From positions 62,001-126,000 of the forward strand of contig NZ_JAZHFS010000010.1 in the NCBI RefSeq assembly GCF_036541405.1: a stretch of 64,000 bases of DNA. The letters run 5' to 3'. How positions within the stretch are numbered: the stretch's first letter is position 1; every line of letters begins with the position of its first letter. Positions 1 through 7,994 of this stretch are shown here, one piece after another. The notes below the pieces were generated by a model that ran no database searches, had not been told where the DNA came from, and was given only the letters and a program-made list of their open reading frames with translations. A program made the position numbers and the translations under genes. This stretch comes from Clostridium_AD frigoriphilum (GTDB taxonomy: Bacteria; Bacillota; Clostridia; Clostridiales; Clostridiaceae).

Positions 1-1283
1 GGAATGCTAAGTGCTTCTAGAGGCGTTATTGTAACATTTTGACCAATGGCTGTCTGGCTCGTTTGGGCATATGTAGGATTTGATATATCCTCCTCAAAAT
101 TACCAATATCCTCTTGCTGGAAATCTAATACTTTACTTAACATGCCTTGTTTTCGGGCATAATTATATATATTTTGAACGCCAACCTTCCAACCTATCTG
201 AGCGAATATGTTATTTGAAGATTTGACTAAAGCCTCTGCTACAGTAAATGTATTTCCTTTAAAGTTCTCCTGAGTGAATAATTTAGGATTTATTGTAAAT
301 TGTTGGTTCTTATCTATTTTATTCATATCTATACCCGCTTCATCAACAATAACCTTAAAAATCGATCCCGGTAAAGCACCATTAGTACTTGGATATCCTA
401 GATTTACATTATATGCATTATCATCTTTTTGTGCCATAGCCCTTATCTTTCCACTACTACTCTCCATTAGTACAACACCAATTTTATTATATTTTTCATT
501 GTGAAGAATTTCCTCAACTTTTTCTTGAATTTGTTTATCTATTGTAAGTCTTACATTTATGTTGTTTTTAGGTGTAACGGTTGTAGCTGCTCCCATTTCA
601 CCATTAATTCCTTTAGAAAATCTAGTTTTTGTGTATTCATTATTCTTAGTTTTATTATATATTTTCATTTCCAGGGAATCAGAACTCTTAGATACAGTAT
701 TACTAACTTCCTTTTTAGATAGTGGGTTAACACTTACTTTATTGTAAGTTGTACTTGTCAATATATTTTCTGTTTTCCAATACCCATCCTTTACAACATC
801 AGTAGAACAATAAGTATAAAACCCTTTTACCTTTTTAATATCTTTGAGCTTTTCATATGTAACTTTATCGATTTCATATCTTAACTTTTCTCCATTACCG
901 GTTGCTTTAATTTTTTCTAAATCATATGTTTTATTGTAATTTCTAAGTGTAATTGTTAATGTTTCTAAGTCATATTTACTGGTGTATTCATTAAATCTAG
1001 TATAATCCACTGGATCTATAATCGCATAATACTTTTCTTTATAATTTAAAAGGTCCTCTCCATTACAATCAAATACCTTATATAAAGCACCGTATTTTTC
1101 ATCAATAGTATACTGTGCATCAGCCATTGTTTTTAATGGCTTTGAGTTAAAATACATGTAATTTGAAACTCGATAAATTAAAAAGCCAAATAATATCATA
1201 AATAAAACCATCACTAGCCAAGTTCTTTTTCTAATTTCATTATTTTGATTCGAGTAACCAAAAATGTTGTTTCTACTAGACAT
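1..1283 (-). CDS. Class B penicillin-binding protein (peptidoglycan transpeptidase), C-terminus cut by window edge
   Basis: The open frame runs from an ATG at 1283 off the left edge of the window, about 427 codons, so the C-terminus is missing. A short basic cytoplasmic head is followed by one membrane segment at about residues 22-40, which anchors an extracytoplasmic protein. The transpeptidase motifs are in frame: SIFK with nucleophile Ser307 (plus-strand 354-365) and SSN at 355-357. The KTG motif should lie beyond the edge. Proteins of this family cross-link peptidoglycan stems during elongation, division or sporulation, and which role this one has cannot be told from the fragment. It follows udk in the same direction with a 66-bp gap. 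Family assignment is firm; subfamily (PBP2, FtsI or SpoVD-like) is open. Confidence 0.88.
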   Translation of the reverse strand, partial: MSSRNNIFGYSNQNNEIRKRTWLVMVLFMILFGFLIYRVSNYMYFNSKPLKTMADAQYTIDEKYGALYKVFDCNGEDLLNYKEKYYAIIDPVDYTRFNEYTSKYDLETLTITLRNYNKTYDLEKIKATGNGEKLRYEIDKVTYEKLKDIKKVKGFYTYCSTDVVKDGYWKTENILTSTTYNKVSVNPLSKKEVSNTVSKSSDSLEMKIYNKTKNNEYTKTRFSKGINGEMGAATTVTPKNNINVRLTIDKQIQEKVEEILHNEKYNKIGVVLMESSSGKIRAMAQKDDNAYNVNLGYPSTNGALPGSIFKVIVDEAGIDMNKIDKNQQFTINPKLFTQENFKGNTFTVAEALVKSSNNIFAQIGWKVGVQNIYNYARKQGMLSKVLDFQQEDIGNFEEDISNPTYAQTSQTAIGQNVTITPLEALSI

Positions 1284-1349
1284 AAAAACACCTCCCCTAG
1301 ACTAATTCTAGCCTAAAATGAGATGTTTTATACTGCTCATGTGTTATTT

Positions 1350-1973
1350 TTATCGCCTTTGTAGTATCTGACTTATATTTGCATTAATTATATCAATAGC
1401 CACTTTATTATGTCCACCTTCTGGTATTATAATATCTGCATATCTTTTAGTAGGTTCTATAAATTGCTCATGCATCGGTTTAACTACGTTTAGATATTGC
1501 TTTATAACAGACTCCATTGTTCTTCCTCTTTCTTTAATATCCCTTGTAAGTCTTCTTATAAACCTTACGTCTGCATCAGTATCTACATATATTTTAATAT
1601 CTAACATATCACGAAGAATTTTATTATCCAGTATAAGTATTCCTTCAAATATAATTATATCCCTAGGTTTTACACTAATTGTTTCTTTTGTTCTGTTAAA
1701 TATTTTAAAATCATATATAGGTTTTTGAATAACTTTACCTTTTAAAAGAAGATTAAAATGTTCCACTAAAAGCTGCGAATCAAATGCATCAGGATGATCA
1801 TAGTTTGTTTTAATTCTATCTTCAAAAGAGAGTTCACTTTGATCTTTATAATAAGAATCTTGCTCAATCATAGCAATACATGACTCATCAAAATGTTTAT
1901 ATATTTCTCTAGCAATAGTGCTCTTTCCAGAACCTGTCCCGCCAGTTATCCCTATTAGTATAGGATGATTCAT
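1350..1973 (-). CDS. udk: Uridine kinase
   Basis: This 207-residue protein has the usual length of uridine/cytidine kinase and a Walker A loop GGTGSGKS at residues 11-18. The family phosphorylates uridine and cytidine to UMP and CMP in cytoplasmic pyrimidine salvage. The start codon overlaps the stop of the upstream trhP gene by 4 bp, so the two are translationally coupled. The trmR-trhP-udk order is also found in Bacillus subtilis, which supports orthology. No odd features. Confidence 0.95.
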   Translation of the reverse strand: MNHPILIGITGGTGSGKSTIAREIYKHFDESCIAMIEQDSYYKDQSELSFEDRIKTNYDHPDAFDSQLLVEHFNLLLKGKVIQKPIYDFKIFNRTKETISVKPRDIIIFEGILILDNKILRDMLDIKIYVDTDADVRFIRRLTRDIKERGRTMESVIKQYLNVVKPMHEQFIEPTKRYADIIIPEGGHNKVAIDIINANISQILQRR

Positions 1974-3196
1974 AACTTTTTCTCCTTAGCCTTAATAAGG
2001 ATATCATTTTCGCAAAGTTTTTCTTTAACATTTACAGTAAATATCATTTGAGCACTTGGGGCAGATGGTATACTTTCTCCCTTAGAATTTCTCATATCAT
2101 CTAATGTAATTAAAATGTTGTCACCTATAGGTCTTAGCACTTCAACAGTATCGCAAAGAAACGTTTTGTTTTTTTGCTCAATTGTTGCAATATTGCTTTT
2201 TTCATCATATTTTCTTACTACTCCAACTATATCATAATTTCTAATATATGACGAAGATTCATATATCTGATTGTTAGGATCCCCAAAATAAAATCCAGTA
2301 TAAAATTGTCTGTGACTAGGTTTTAATAGATTATCCAACCATTTTTTTTGAAATTTATAATTTGCTCCATCTGCTACATACGCATCCAAAGCTTCTCTAT
2401 AGGATTTGCAAACAGAAGCGACGTAATATGAGCTTTTCATTCTTCCTTCTATTTTAAAGGACATTACGCCTGATTCCATAAGTTCTGGTATGTGTTCTAT
2501 CATACATAAGTCCTTTGAATTCATAATATAAGAACCTTTATCATCTTCAATTACAGGAAAATATTCTCCATCCCTTTTTTCTTCCATTAAGAAATATTTA
2601 TATCTACATGGCTGAGCACATTGCCCACGATTTGCATCGCGACCAGTCATGTAATTTGACATAAGACATCTTCCTGAATAGGACATACACATAGAGCCAT
2701 GAACAAATGCTTCAAGTTCACAAGTATCGGGTAATTTTGCTCTAATTTCTTTAATTTCTTTTAACGACAATTCTCTTGCAAGAACAATTCTTTTAACCCC
2801 TTGTTTATGCCAAAAAATAGCAGATTTATAATTTACATTATTAGCTTGAGTGCTTAAATGTATTTCTAAATTTGGTACTACTTCCCTCGCTGTCATAATA
2901 ATCCCTGGGTCAGATACAATGATAGCATCCGCGCCTATCTCATATACTTCTTTTAAATAATCTTCTAGGCCATCTAAATCATCATTATGAGGAAAAACAT
3001 TTAAAGTAACATAAACTTTTTTACCCCTTACGTGTGCAAATTCTATTCCTTCTTTTAAATCTTCATTGCTAAAATTATCTGCAAAAGCCCTTAAATTTAA
3101 TTTACTTCCGCCTAAATAAACTGCGTCTGCGCCAAAATTTATAGCTGCTTTCAATTTTTCTAAATTACCTGCTGGTGCAAGTATTTCTGGTTTCAT
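1970..3196 (-). CDS. trhP: U32 family protein TrhP, tRNA uridine-34 5-hydroxylation
   Basis: A 408-residue U32-family protein (once called collagenase-like peptidase). It keeps the family signature HGSMCMSYSGRC followed by RGQCAQPCR, whose four cysteines fit the iron-sulfur site of this family. Known members of the YegQ/YrrN/YrrO group make 5-hydroxyuridine at the tRNA wobble position, using prephenate, so the peptidase label is probably misleading here. The next upstream gene is the matching methyltransferase trmR (15-bp gap) and udk follows with a 4-bp overlap. Bacillus subtilis has two such genes side by side, but here there is one. Function is inferred from family and synteny. Confidence 0.85.
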   Translation of the reverse strand: MKPEILAPAGNLEKLKAAINFGADAVYLGGSKLNLRAFADNFSNEDLKEGIEFAHVRGKKVYVTLNVFPHNDDLDGLEDYLKEVYEIGADAIIVSDPGIIMTAREVVPNLEIHLSTQANNVNYKSAIFWHKQGVKRIVLARELSLKEIKEIRAKLPDTCELEAFVHGSMCMSYSGRCLMSNYMTGRDANRGQCAQPCRYKYFLMEEKRDGEYFPVIEDDKGSYIMNSKDLCMIEHIPELMESGVMSFKIEGRMKSSYYVASVCKSYREALDAYVADGANYKFQKKWLDNLLKPSHRQFYTGFYFGDPNNQIYESSSYIRNYDIVGVVRKYDEKSNIATIEQKNKTFLCDTVEVLRPIGDNILITLDDMRNSKGESIPSAPSAQMIFTVNVKEKLCENDILIKAKEKKL

Positions 3197-3211
3197 AAGT
3201 TTTATTCCCCC

Positions 3212-3871
3212 CTATCTGCTACCTATATTCTTTCTTACAGTAACTGAAATGCCATCTCCCATTGGTATTACAGAAGTTATAAGGTCATCATTACTAGATA
3301 CTAGTTCTAAGTAGCTTTTCATACGTTTTATTATAGTGATTTTTCTATGTGTTGCAAGTTCTTTTGATGCAACCATTCCTCTAAATAGTACATTATCTGC
3401 AATAAGAACTCCATCTTTTTTTAAAAGCCTTAAGCAATTAGGAAGAAAATGATTATAGTGGCCTTTACCCGCATCCATAAAAATCATATCATATTCATCC
3501 TGGAGACTTTCCAAAAGCTCTAAACAATCTCCTTTTACAATAGTTATTTTATTTTGCAGTCCGCATTTTGCTATATTAGCAGTTGCAATTTCTATCATTC
3601 TCTGATCTCTTTCAATAGTTGTAATTTCACTTAAACCAGATGATGCGATATTCATTAAAATAGCAGAATATCCTATAGCAGTTCCAAGTTCTAAGATCTT
3701 TTTAGGTTTATTCATTTTTACCATTAACTCTAAAAATTTTGCAGTTTCCTTTTGAACTATAGGAACTCTGTTTTTAATAGAAAACTTTTCTAGATCATCT
3801 AAAATACCACTATTACTTGGTATAAGTTCTCTTAAATATTGCTCCATATAATCATATGTTACCCCACTCAT
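3212..3871 (-). CDS. trmR: SAM-dependent O-methyltransferase TrmR (tRNA 5-hydroxyuridine methyltransferase)
   Basis: A 219-residue class I methyltransferase of the catechol-O-methyltransferase type. The SAM-binding loop is LELGTAIGYSA, and the metal/substrate motifs MDAGK and ADNVLFRG are visible. In Bacillus subtilis the ortholog YrrM (TrmR) methylates tRNA 5-hydroxyuridine to 5-methoxyuridine at position 34. It sits directly upstream of trhP, which makes the hydroxylated substrate, so the two form a substrate-product pair. The specific tRNA role rests on this context; the fold assignment is secure. Confidence 0.85.
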   Translation of the reverse strand: MSGVTYDYMEQYLRELIPSNSGILDDLEKFSIKNRVPIVQKETAKFLELMVKMNKPKKILELGTAIGYSAILMNIASSGLSEITTIERDQRMIEIATANIAKCGLQNKITIVKGDCLELLESLQDEYDMIFMDAGKGHYNHFLPNCLRLLKKDGVLIADNVLFRGMVASKELATHRKITIIKRMKSYLELVSSNDDLITSVIPMGDGISVTVRKNIGSR

Positions 3872-3961
3872 TTACTTTCCTCCAAAATTAATAACACAAG
3901 TTATCTAAATTCCTTGCGCTTCATCTTTATATTAATATGTATATAAAAACCTTTTATATTA

Positions 3962-4002
3962 AAAAAGAAAACCATATAAATTAATTATGCGGTTTTCTTT
4001 TT
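3962..4002 (-). terminator. Intrinsic terminator of typA
   Basis: Arms AAAAAGAAAACC and GGTTTTCTTTTT (3962-3973 and 3991-4002) form a perfect 12-bp stem ending in a T-rich tail on the minus strand, 32 bases after the typA stop and before trmR. It separates typA from the trmR-trhP-udk operon. Confidence 0.75.
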
Positions 4003-4033
4003 CATTAATAAAATTATTTACTTTTTATTTTAT

Positions 4034-5860
4034 TTATTTCTTTTTGCCACCGGCTCTTTTTCTTTCACCAGAGTCTAATATTCTTTTTCTCATTCTAATA
4101 TTTAGAGGAGTAATTTCAACTAACTCATCTATTGCTATAAATTCTAAGCACTGCTCTAGTGACATAGGTTTTACTGGAACAAGTTTTGGTGATTCATCTG
4201 CTCCTGAAGATCTAGTGTTTGTTAATTGTTTCTTTCTACAAACATTTATTTCCATATCTCCACTTCTTGCACATTCTCCAGCAATCATTCCAGCATATAC
4301 AGGTACTCCTGGTTCTAAGAAAAGAGTACCACGATCTTGAGCATTAAATAATCCGTAAGTTATAGTTTCTCCACCTTCAAATACAATTAGTGAACCTCTA
4401 CTTCTATCTGGAATCTCACCCTTAAATCTATCGTAACCATCTAGAACGTGATTCATTATACCATTACCCTTAGTATCAGTCATAAGTTCACTTCTAAATC
4501 CAATCAATCCTCTTGATGGTACTTTAAATTCTAATCTAGTGTATCCATTTATAGCAGAAGTCATATTAACCATCTCTGCTTTTCTAGGTCCCATTTTCTC
4601 CATAACAACGCCCATAAATTCTTCTGGAACATCAATTGTAAGGAATTCAATTGGCTCTGTTTTATGCCCATCTTCTTCTTTATATATAACATTAGCTTTT
4701 GACACTTGGAATTCATATCCTTCACGTCTCATAGTTTCAATTAGAACTGAAAGATGAAGTTCTCCTCTTCCGCTTACTTCGAAACCATCTGCTTCTTCAG
4801 CTTCTACTACTCTTAAACTAACATTTGTTTCAAGTTCTTTCATAAGTCTATCTCTTATGTGTCTTGATGTTACAAAAGTTCCTTCTTGACCTGCAAAAGG
4901 AGAATTATTAACCATGAAATTCATAGTTAAAGTAGGTTCATCAATTTCAACGAACGGAAGTGCCTCTGGCTCAAGTACATCAGCTATTGTTTCACCAATG
5001 TTAATGTTTGGAATACCAGAAACTGCTACGATATCACCAAGCATTGCTTCTTCAGTTTCTACTCTCTTAAGTCCATCATAAACGAAAAGAGCTGAAACTT
5101 TAACGTTGCTTATTGATCCATCTTTAGCTATAAGTGCAACTTGTTCATTTCTTTTAATTGATCCTCTTTGGATTTTTCCTATTCCGATTTTTCCAACATA
5201 CTCATTATAATCAATAGTAGAAATAAGCATTTGAAGTGGCATATCTAAATATCCTTCTGGTGCCTTTACATTCTTTACTATAGAATCAAATAATGGTTCC
5301 ATGTTATCACTTACATCATCAACTTCAAGTTTTGCAAACCCTTCTCTAGCAGAAGCATATACAACTGCAAAATCTAATTGTTCATCATCTGCTCCAAGTT
5401 CAACAAATAGGTCAAAGACTTCATCAAGAACTTCAGTTGGACGAGCATCTTTTCTATCAATTTTGTTTATAACAACGATAGGTCTAAGGTCTAATTCTAA
5501 TGCTTTCTTTAAAACAAATTTAGTTTGTGGCATTGGACCTTCATATGCATCAACTACAAGAAGTACACTATCAACCATCTTAAGCACACGTTCAACTTCT
5601 CCACCAAAATCAGCATGTCCTGGAGTATCAACTATATTTATTTTAATTCCATTATGCATTACTGCAGTATTTTTAGAAAGAATTGTTATTCCTCTTTCTT
5701 TTTCTAAGTCATTTGAATCCATTACTCTCTCTTGTACTTTTTCATTTTCTCTAAAAATATTACTTTGTTTAAGTAAACAATCCACTAGTGTTGTCTTGCC
5801 GTGATCTACGTGGGCAATAATTGCTATATTTCTAACGTCATTTCTTGTAAATAAATTCAT
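4034..5860 (-). CDS. typA: Translational GTPase TypA/BipA
   Basis: A 608-residue ribosome-associated GTPase of full family length. The GTP-binding motifs are present: AHVDHGKTTL (G1), DTPGH (G3) and NKID (G4), followed by EF-G-like domains and a basic C-terminal tail ending in GGKKK. BipA acts in ribosome assembly, mainly 50S, and is needed at low temperature or under stress in other bacteria. A ribosome binding site (TTGGAGGA) precedes the ATG at 5860. It has its own promoter and a hairpin at the 5' end of its predicted transcript, listed separately. Confidence 0.96.
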   Translation of the reverse strand: MNLFTRNDVRNIAIIAHVDHGKTTLVDCLLKQSNIFRENEKVQERVMDSNDLEKERGITILSKNTAVMHNGIKINIVDTPGHADFGGEVERVLKMVDSVLLVVDAYEGPMPQTKFVLKKALELDLRPIVVINKIDRKDARPTEVLDEVFDLFVELGADDEQLDFAVVYASAREGFAKLEVDDVSDNMEPLFDSIVKNVKAPEGYLDMPLQMLISTIDYNEYVGKIGIGKIQRGSIKRNEQVALIAKDGSISNVKVSALFVYDGLKRVETEEAMLGDIVAVSGIPNINIGETIADVLEPEALPFVEIDEPTLTMNFMVNNSPFAGQEGTFVTSRHIRDRLMKELETNVSLRVVEAEEADGFEVSGRGELHLSVLIETMRREGYEFQVSKANVIYKEEDGHKTEPIEFLTIDVPEEFMGVVMEKMGPRKAEMVNMTSAINGYTRLEFKVPSRGLIGFRSELMTDTKGNGIMNHVLDGYDRFKGEIPDRSRGSLIVFEGGETITYGLFNAQDRGTLFLEPGVPVYAGMIAGECARSGDMEINVCRKKQLTNTRSSGADESPKLVPVKPMSLEQCLEFIAIDELVEITPLNIRMRKRILDSGERKRAGGKKK

Positions 5861-5905
5861 ATTAATCCTCCAATTTTTTTCATGTGTTTACACATTTTAC
5901 ACAAA

Positions 5906-5941
5906 CGAAAATTGGATACGCCTTGAAGTATCCAATTTTCG
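5906..5941 (-). promoter_or_regulatory. 5'-terminal hairpin in the typA leader
   Basis: A perfect 14-bp inverted repeat (5906-5919 and 5928-5941) with an 8-nt loop. It begins about 8 nt after the transcription start predicted from the typA promoter, so the mRNA would start with a stable stem. There is no real T-run after it, which argues against a terminator for the upstream fur gene. Between it and the start codon the sequence TGTGTAAA occurs twice. Confidence 0.6.
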
Positions 5942-5955
5942 CATTTACTATACTT

Positions 5956-5984
5956 ATTCTAATATTATCTTGCAAAAAAGTCAA
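5956..5984 (-). promoter_or_regulatory. typA promoter
   Basis: A TTGACT -35 (5979-5984) and a TAGAAT -10 (5956-5961) on the minus strand are separated by exactly 17 bp. Transcription should start near 5949, giving a 5' leader of about 90 nt for typA. Confidence 0.7.
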
Positions 5985-6108
5985 CTATGTCTGTTACTCA
6001 ATATTAAAAAATGATAAATTCACTTAAATTATATCATATAATTAGTTTTTTTATTATATAATCCTACATAAATCCAAACATTTACTTTATAAGCTATCAA
6101 TTCAAAAG

Positions 6109-6561
6109 TTATTTGCCTGCACATTTTTCACAAACCCCATAAAATTTCAAACTATGATCCTCAATCTTGAAATTATATTCTTTTTCAACAATTGATTCTA
6201 ATTCTTCAAGTAAATCCCCTTGTACTTCTAACACTTTACCACACCGATTACATATAAGGTGATGATGCTGATGATGCTCATCTTGATGGTTAAGCTCATA
6301 TCTACTACATCCATCATCTAAATCAAATTTTCTAATTACGCTCATATCTTCTAAAAGTTGAACGGTTCTATAAATTGTAGCAAGACCTATTTCTGGGCAG
6401 TCAATTTTAACCAAGTCATATAGTTCTTCCGCAGTAAGATGGCTACCTTCACTTTTAATTATCCCATTTAAAATAGCTCTTCTCTGTGGAGTTAGTTTAT
6501 ATCCCTCTTGTTTTAAGGTTTCTTTTAAACTCTCAACGCTTTCTGGAGATACCTTTGACAT
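6109..6561 (-). CDS. fur: Ferric uptake regulator (Fur family)
   Basis: A 150-residue Fur-family repressor. The winged-helix DNA-binding half is visible (GLATIYRTVQLLEDMSVI), followed by a His-rich metal-binding segment (DEHHQHHHLIC) and two CxxC pairs, CNRC and CEKC, typical of the structural zinc site. Fur binds Fe(II) and represses iron-uptake genes in iron-replete cells. A Fur-box-like sequence overlaps its own -35 region, so autoregulation is likely. PerR or Zur are alternative family members; the Fur box on its own promoter favours Fur. Confidence 0.85.
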   Translation of the reverse strand: MSKVSPESVESLKETLKQEGYKLTPQRRAILNGIIKSEGSHLTAEELYDLVKIDCPEIGLATIYRTVQLLEDMSVIRKFDLDDGCSRYELNHQDEHHQHHHLICNRCGKVLEVQGDLLEELESIVEKEYNFKIEDHSLKFYGVCEKCAGK

Positions 6562-6626
6562 ATATATACCCCTTTTCTTATAACTATCATTTGACCTATA
6601 AGTATAAATTTCTTTACTATAGGTTC

Positions 6627-6655
6627 ATTTTAATACTTTTTTTAAGTAATGTCAA
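6627..6655 (-). promoter_or_regulatory. fur promoter
   Basis: TTGACA -35 (6650-6655), 17-bp spacer, TAAAAT -10 (6627-6632) on the minus strand. The -35 lies inside the Fur-box-like element at 6652-6670. Confidence 0.75.
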
Positions 6656-6670
6656 TTGATAATCATTTAG
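6652..6670. promoter_or_regulatory. Fur box on the fur promoter
   Basis: TCAATTGATAATCATTTAG matches the 19-bp consensus GATAATGATAATCATTATC at 13 positions, including the unbroken core TGATAATCATT. It overlaps the fur -35 hexamer, as expected for repression of its own gene. Confidence 0.6.
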
Positions 6671-6737
6671 CATTAAGAAAACAGGATAATTTGTTTAAAA
6701 TTTTTCAATTTAATTGTGGTTTTCTTCTATAATAGGA

Positions 6738-6995
6738 TTAAATCTCATCAGAAGAAATAGCATCATACGCTTCTGAAATCATTTCAAACTCTTCATCGTC
6801 TTCTATTGTAACTAAAATATCATTGCCATCTTCATCCTTTTCAATTCTTAGTGCAATTGCATCAATGTCTTCCTCTCCAGTTGGTGCAACTATAACATAT
6901 TCCTTATCTTTAATGTCCAATTTTGTCAGCACATCAAATTCGATTTCCTTACCTTCTTCATCATATAATAGTACAGTCTCTACATTGTTATCCAT
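6738..6995 (-). CDS. DUF1292 domain protein (YrzB family)
   Basis: A small, very acidic protein of 85 residues with the pattern of DUF1292 proteins (LLYDEEGKEIEFDVLTKLDI at the N-terminus, then EYVIVAP). The function of the family is not known. It sits just after ruvX in the same direction, the same relative place as yrzB in Bacillus subtilis, so it belongs to the conserved alaS-ireB-ruvX-yrzB cluster. A ribosome binding site AAAGGAG precedes the ATG. Confidence 0.85.
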   Translation of the reverse strand: MDNNVETVLLYDEEGKEIEFDVLTKLDIKDKEYVIVAPTGEEDIDAIALRIEKDEDGNDILVTIEDDEEFEMISEAYDAISSDEI

Positions 6996-7065
6996 TTTTT
7001 TATCTCCTTTTACATTATGTAATAAATAATATTTTAATTTAATCTCATGTTTATGATCGTTAGGT

Positions 7066-7485
7066 TTATAAACGTGTACCTAAACTGTCTAAATATCCTT
7101 GCAAAATGAATGTAGCAGCAATTTTATCAACAATTTTTTTTCGTTTTGACCTTGATAAATCGCCCTCAAGCATTACTCTATTAGCAGCGACTGTAGTTAA
7201 TCTTTCATCCCACATTTTCACTTCTAAGTTCAATGTTTCTCGGAGCTTTTCACAGAACCGTTGAACCTTTTCTCCTTGAGGTCCAATAGTACCATTCATA
7301 TTTTTAGGAAGTCCTGATACAAAACTTTCCACATTATATTTTTTACATATTTTATCAATTTCTTCTATGTCTATTACTATGCTTTTTCTTTTAATTGTTG
7401 TAATTCCTTGCGCCGTTAACCCAAGTGGATCACACACAGCTATCCCTATTGTTCTATCTCCAATATCTAATCCTAGTATTCTCAT
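7066..7485 (-). CDS. ruvX: RuvX/YqgF family nuclease (Holliday junction resolvase-like, 16S rRNA processing)
   Basis: A 139-residue RNase H-like protein. The start at 7485 is preferred over the upstream one at 7503 because AGGAGG lies 5 nt before it and the family begins MRILGLDIG. The catalytic-type Asp is in LGLDIGDRTIGIA and a second acidic motif is WDERLTT. In Escherichia coli the ortholog YqgF matures the 16S rRNA 5' end; a role in recombination has also been proposed. It lies between ireB and the DUF1292 gene, as in other Firmicutes. Confidence 0.93.
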   Translation of the reverse strand: MRILGLDIGDRTIGIAVCDPLGLTAQGITTIKRKSIVIDIEEIDKICKKYNVESFVSGLPKNMNGTIGPQGEKVQRFCEKLRETLNLEVKMWDERLTTVAANRVMLEGDLSRSKRKKIVDKIAATFILQGYLDSLGTRL

Positions 7486-7538
7486 GTAAACCTCCTTTAT
7501 CATTAGCCTTATTATATTACAGTATTATCTTAAAAAAT

Positions 7539-7560
7539 AAAATGCCCATATGGGCATTTT
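7539..7560. terminator. Hairpin between ireB and ruvX
   Basis: AAAATGCCCATATGGGCATTTT is a perfect palindrome with T-rich tails on both sides. It begins at the ireB stop codon. On the minus strand it could terminate or attenuate transcription between ireB and ruvX. Confidence 0.65.
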
Positions 7561-7816
7561 ATTTTTTTATGTCTAGATAAGATTTTAAAACTTCTTCTAA
7601 TATTTCATCTCTTTCTAGCTTTCTTACTAACGCCCTTGCTCCATTATAGTTCGTTATATATGTAGGATCTCCAGAAATTAAATATCCTACCATTTGATTT
7701 ACTGGGTTATATCCCTTTTTTATAAGCGAATTATATACGTCAGTTAAAATAGTTTTTGTTAAATCCTTTTTATCTTTTACAAAATCAAATTGGACTGTAT
7801 TTTGATTACTATCCAT
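7559..7816 (-). CDS. ireB: IreB family regulatory phosphoprotein (DUF965)
   Basis: An 85-residue protein of the IreB/YrzL family. The start at 7816 is chosen over 7843 because AAGGGGTG sits 6 nt upstream and the family begins near MDSNQNTVQFD. In Enterococcus faecalis IreB is phosphorylated by the PASTA kinase IreK on N-terminal threonines and controls cephalosporin resistance. A threonine equivalent to the second of those sites is present at residue 7 (NTVQF). It follows alaS and precedes ruvX, the conserved order. Confidence 0.9.
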   Translation of the reverse strand: MDSNQNTVQFDFVKDKKDLTKTILTDVYNSLIKKGYNPVNQMVGYLISGDPTYITNYNGARALVRKLERDEILEEVLKSYLDIKK

Positions 7817-7994
7817 TATATACACCCCTTCCTTATAATACACTAAACACTGTAATATACCATATTTTAGTACACTCGGAAATCACTTCGTAATATTTTA
7901 TAACTTTTTAAAAAAAACTGTACAATTATATACTAACGATAATTAAATTATTTCTAATTAATTATATTATAAAACAACTATTACAAAAAGTATA

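Noticed and set aside
5301..5804. Long plus-strand ORF (167 aa) inside typA
   Set aside because: Antisense to typA, Ser/Thr-rich shadow composition, no ribosome binding site.
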